DNA of 64,000 nt. It comes from Nitrosomonas sp. (lineage in GTDB: Bacteria > Pseudomonadota > Gammaproteobacteria > Burkholderiales > Nitrosomonadaceae). A model generated the notes under the pieces. It searched no databases. It worked only from the letters and a program-made list of their open reading frames with translations, and was not told where the DNA came from. Positions within the stretch are counted from its first letter, which is position 1. Each line of letters starts with the position of its first letter. The stretch spans positions 1 to 64,000 of the forward strand of contig JADKHF010000054.1 of NCBI GenBank assembly GCA_016721865.1, read 5' to 3'. A program made the position numbers and the translations under genes. Positions 62,510-64,000 of the stretch are shown here, in pieces.

Positions 62510-63985
62510 ATGATGACGACTGAATGTATGACAGAAACAAAAGATTTTTATGCAATTGCCGACCGTTGCTTGTTGTCGCCATATGATATTGATGCTGCCA
62601 GATTGCAACAAGTGCTGGGTCAAATACTGACGCATCATATTGATTACGCTGATCTCTATTTTCAGTACAGTCGTTCTGAAGGTTGGATGCTGGAAGAAGG
62701 CATTGTTAAATCGGGCAGTTTCAATATCGAGCAGGGCGTTGGTGTTCGCGCTATCAGTGGAGAAAAGACCGGGTTCGCTTATTCCGATGACATCACCATG
62801 CCAGCACTAATATCGGCAGCTCAAGCAACACGGGCAATTGCCAATCAAGGCGGGATACATTCAGTGCAAGTGGTGAAACGTAATCAAATGGAGCAGCAGA
62901 CACAGCTTTATTTGCCGGAAGATCCGATAGCAAGTCTTAAGGATGCAGATAAAGTAGCATTATTGGAGAGATTAGAACGCTATACCCGGCAGCTTGACCG
63001 GCGGATTACTCAGGTGGTGGCTTCGCTTGCCGGTGAATATGAAGTTGTATTGGTAACACGCAGTGATGGGCTGCTTGCGGCTGATGTGAGGCCATTGGTT
63101 CGATTGTCTTTGCAGGTGATTGCTGAAGAGAATGGTCGCCGAGAACAAGGTGCTGCTGGCGGTGGCGGGCGTTTCAGCTATGCTTATTTCACCGATGAAA
63201 TTTTGCGGGATTATGCGCAAAAAGCTGTCCATCAGGCGGTGATAAATCTGGACGCACGTCCAGCACCGGCCGGTACTATGACGGTTGTCTTGGGGAGTGG
63301 CTGGCCTGGGATATTGCTGCATGAAGCAATTGGCCATGGGTTGGAAGGGGATTTCAACCGGAAAGGCAGCTCTGCATTTTCTGGCCGTGTGGGTGAACGC
63401 GTTGCTGCTCCTGGCGTTACGGTTGTCGATGATGGAACAATTCCGCAAAGACGAGGATCGTTGAATATTGATGACGAAGGTAATCCGACACAATGTACTG
63501 TATTAATAGAAGATGGCATACTTAGGGGCTATTTGCAGGACAGTCTGAATGCCCGGTTGATGGATTTGCCCGTTACCGGGAATGGTCGGCGTGAATCTTT
63601 TGCGCATATACCTATGCCGCGCATGACCAATACGTATATGCTGAATGGTGATAAGGATCCTGCGGAAATTATCGCTTCAGTGAAGCATGGTTTGTACGCA
63701 GCAAATTTTGGCGGCGGACAGGTGGACATTACCAGCGGGAAATTTGTTTTCTCGGCAGCCGAAGCCTACATGATTGAAGATGGAAAAATCACCTACCCGG
63801 TTAAAGGCGCAACGTTGATTGGTAACGGACCTGATGTTTTGACACGGGTTTCCATGATCGGGAACGATATGTTGTTGGATCTGGGTGTTGGAACATGCGG
63901 TAAAGAAGGACAAAGTGTGCCGGTTGGCGTTGGGCAATCGACATTACGCATCGATGGATTGACAGTGGGTGGTACAGGAATTTGA
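62510..63985 (+). CDS. tldD: Metalloprotease TldD
   Basis: TldD works with TldE (PmbA) as a zinc protease that trims peptides and is needed for microcin B17 maturation and CcdA turnover in E. coli. The 491-residue protein is full length and intact. It has the zinc motif in [20 protein letters not shown], and [14 protein letters not shown] and [20 protein letters not shown] towards the end. ATG at 62510 or the in-frame ATG at 62528 are both possible starts. PmbA is not in the window, whose end lies 15 bp downstream. Confidence 0.96.
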   Translation: MMTTECMTETKDFYAIADRCLLSPYDIDAARLQQVLGQILTHHIDYADLYFQYSRSEGWMLEEGIVKSGSFNIEQGVGVRAISGEKTGFAYSDDITMPALISAAQATRAIANQGGIHSVQVVKRNQMEQQTQLYLPEDPIASLKDADKVALLERLERYTRQLDRRITQVVASLAGEYEVVLVTRSDGLLAADVRPLVRLSLQVIAEENGRREQGAAGGGGRFSYAYFTDEILRDYAQKAVHQAVINLDARPAPAGTMTVVLGSGWPGILLHEAIGHGLEGDFNRKGSSAFSGRVGERVAAPGVTVVDDGTIPQRRGSLNIDDEGNPTQCTVLIEDGILRGYLQDSLNARLMDLPVTGNGRRESFAHIPMPRMTNTYMLNGDKDPAEIIASVKHGLYAANFGGGQVDITSGKFVFSAAEAYMIEDGKITYPVKGATLIGNGPDVLTRVSMIGNDMLLDLGVGTCGKEGQSVPVGVGQSTLRIDGLTVGGTGI

Positions 63986-64000
63986 CGGTACGATGATGAA

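Overview
The window is from an ammonia-oxidising betaproteobacterium of the Nitrosomonas group. The direct evidence is a complete ammonia monooxygenase operon (amoC-amoA-amoB-amoE-amoD, about 32.4-36.9 kb) with Nitrosomonas-type protein sequences. Ordinary betaproteobacterial housekeeping genes surround it: trpGDC, rpsF-priB-rpsR-rplI, dnaB, greB, valS, glnE and tldD. AmoA resembles the oligotropha/marina side of the genus more than N. europaea, but that placement is only an impression.

Layout. 1-1.2 kb: an IS630-type element lying directly after the stop codon of an HDOD gene. 1.2-14.4 kb: chromosomal backbone (HDOD protein, trpC-trpD-trpG leftward; ribosomal-protein/primosome cluster, dnaB, a lipoprotein, a 2-hydroxyacid dehydrogenase, an SMR pump, greB, an unknown membrane-anchored protein, a YchJ-like protein and DNA polymerase IV rightward). 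14.4-21.1 kb: a graveyard of insertion sequences (IS5/IS427-like, IS630, IS110/IS1111-like, IS1182, ISAs1 and IS5 types) with a CPBP protease gene and a PilZ/YcgR-like gene surviving inside it. 21.8-27.7 kb: a five-gene surface-glycan-like cassette (WbqC-like, FAD oxidoreductase, methyltransferase, GT2 glycosyltransferase, multi-membrane protein), coupled by overlaps and bounded by insertion-sequence debris. 28.1-30.9 kb: valS, between two halves of IS1595-like transposases. 31.1-36.9 kb: an internally deleted IS3 element and then the amo operon. 36.9-42.4 kb: a second mobile cluster, in which two inverted IS1111-like copies sit at the two ends of an IS1634 element. 42.5-64 kb: a two-component system, UspA proteins, a SulP transporter, proteases and hydrolases, a TerC-family membrane protein, a GAF-GspE/PilB-type ATPase, another IS3 relic, a type IV pilin with a sigma-54 promoter match, glnE, a nitrilase-family hydrolase and tldD.

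How the parts work together. AmoCAB forms the membrane copper monooxygenase that starts energy metabolism, with AmoE and AmoD as membrane-anchored copper-associated accessories. The copC/copD genes that follow amoD in N. europaea are absent; mobile DNA begins there instead.

A warning for any user of this annotation: more than ten otherwise intact genes, including essential dnaB and valS and also amoC, carry one- or two-base indels, often in homopolymers. Several genes have compensating pairs that restore the family reading frame to the very end. I read most of these as sequence or assembly errors and give whole-gene coordinates across them. The insertion sequences show decay beyond that (internal deletions, missing halves). 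I recognised no tRNA, rRNA or CRISPR array.
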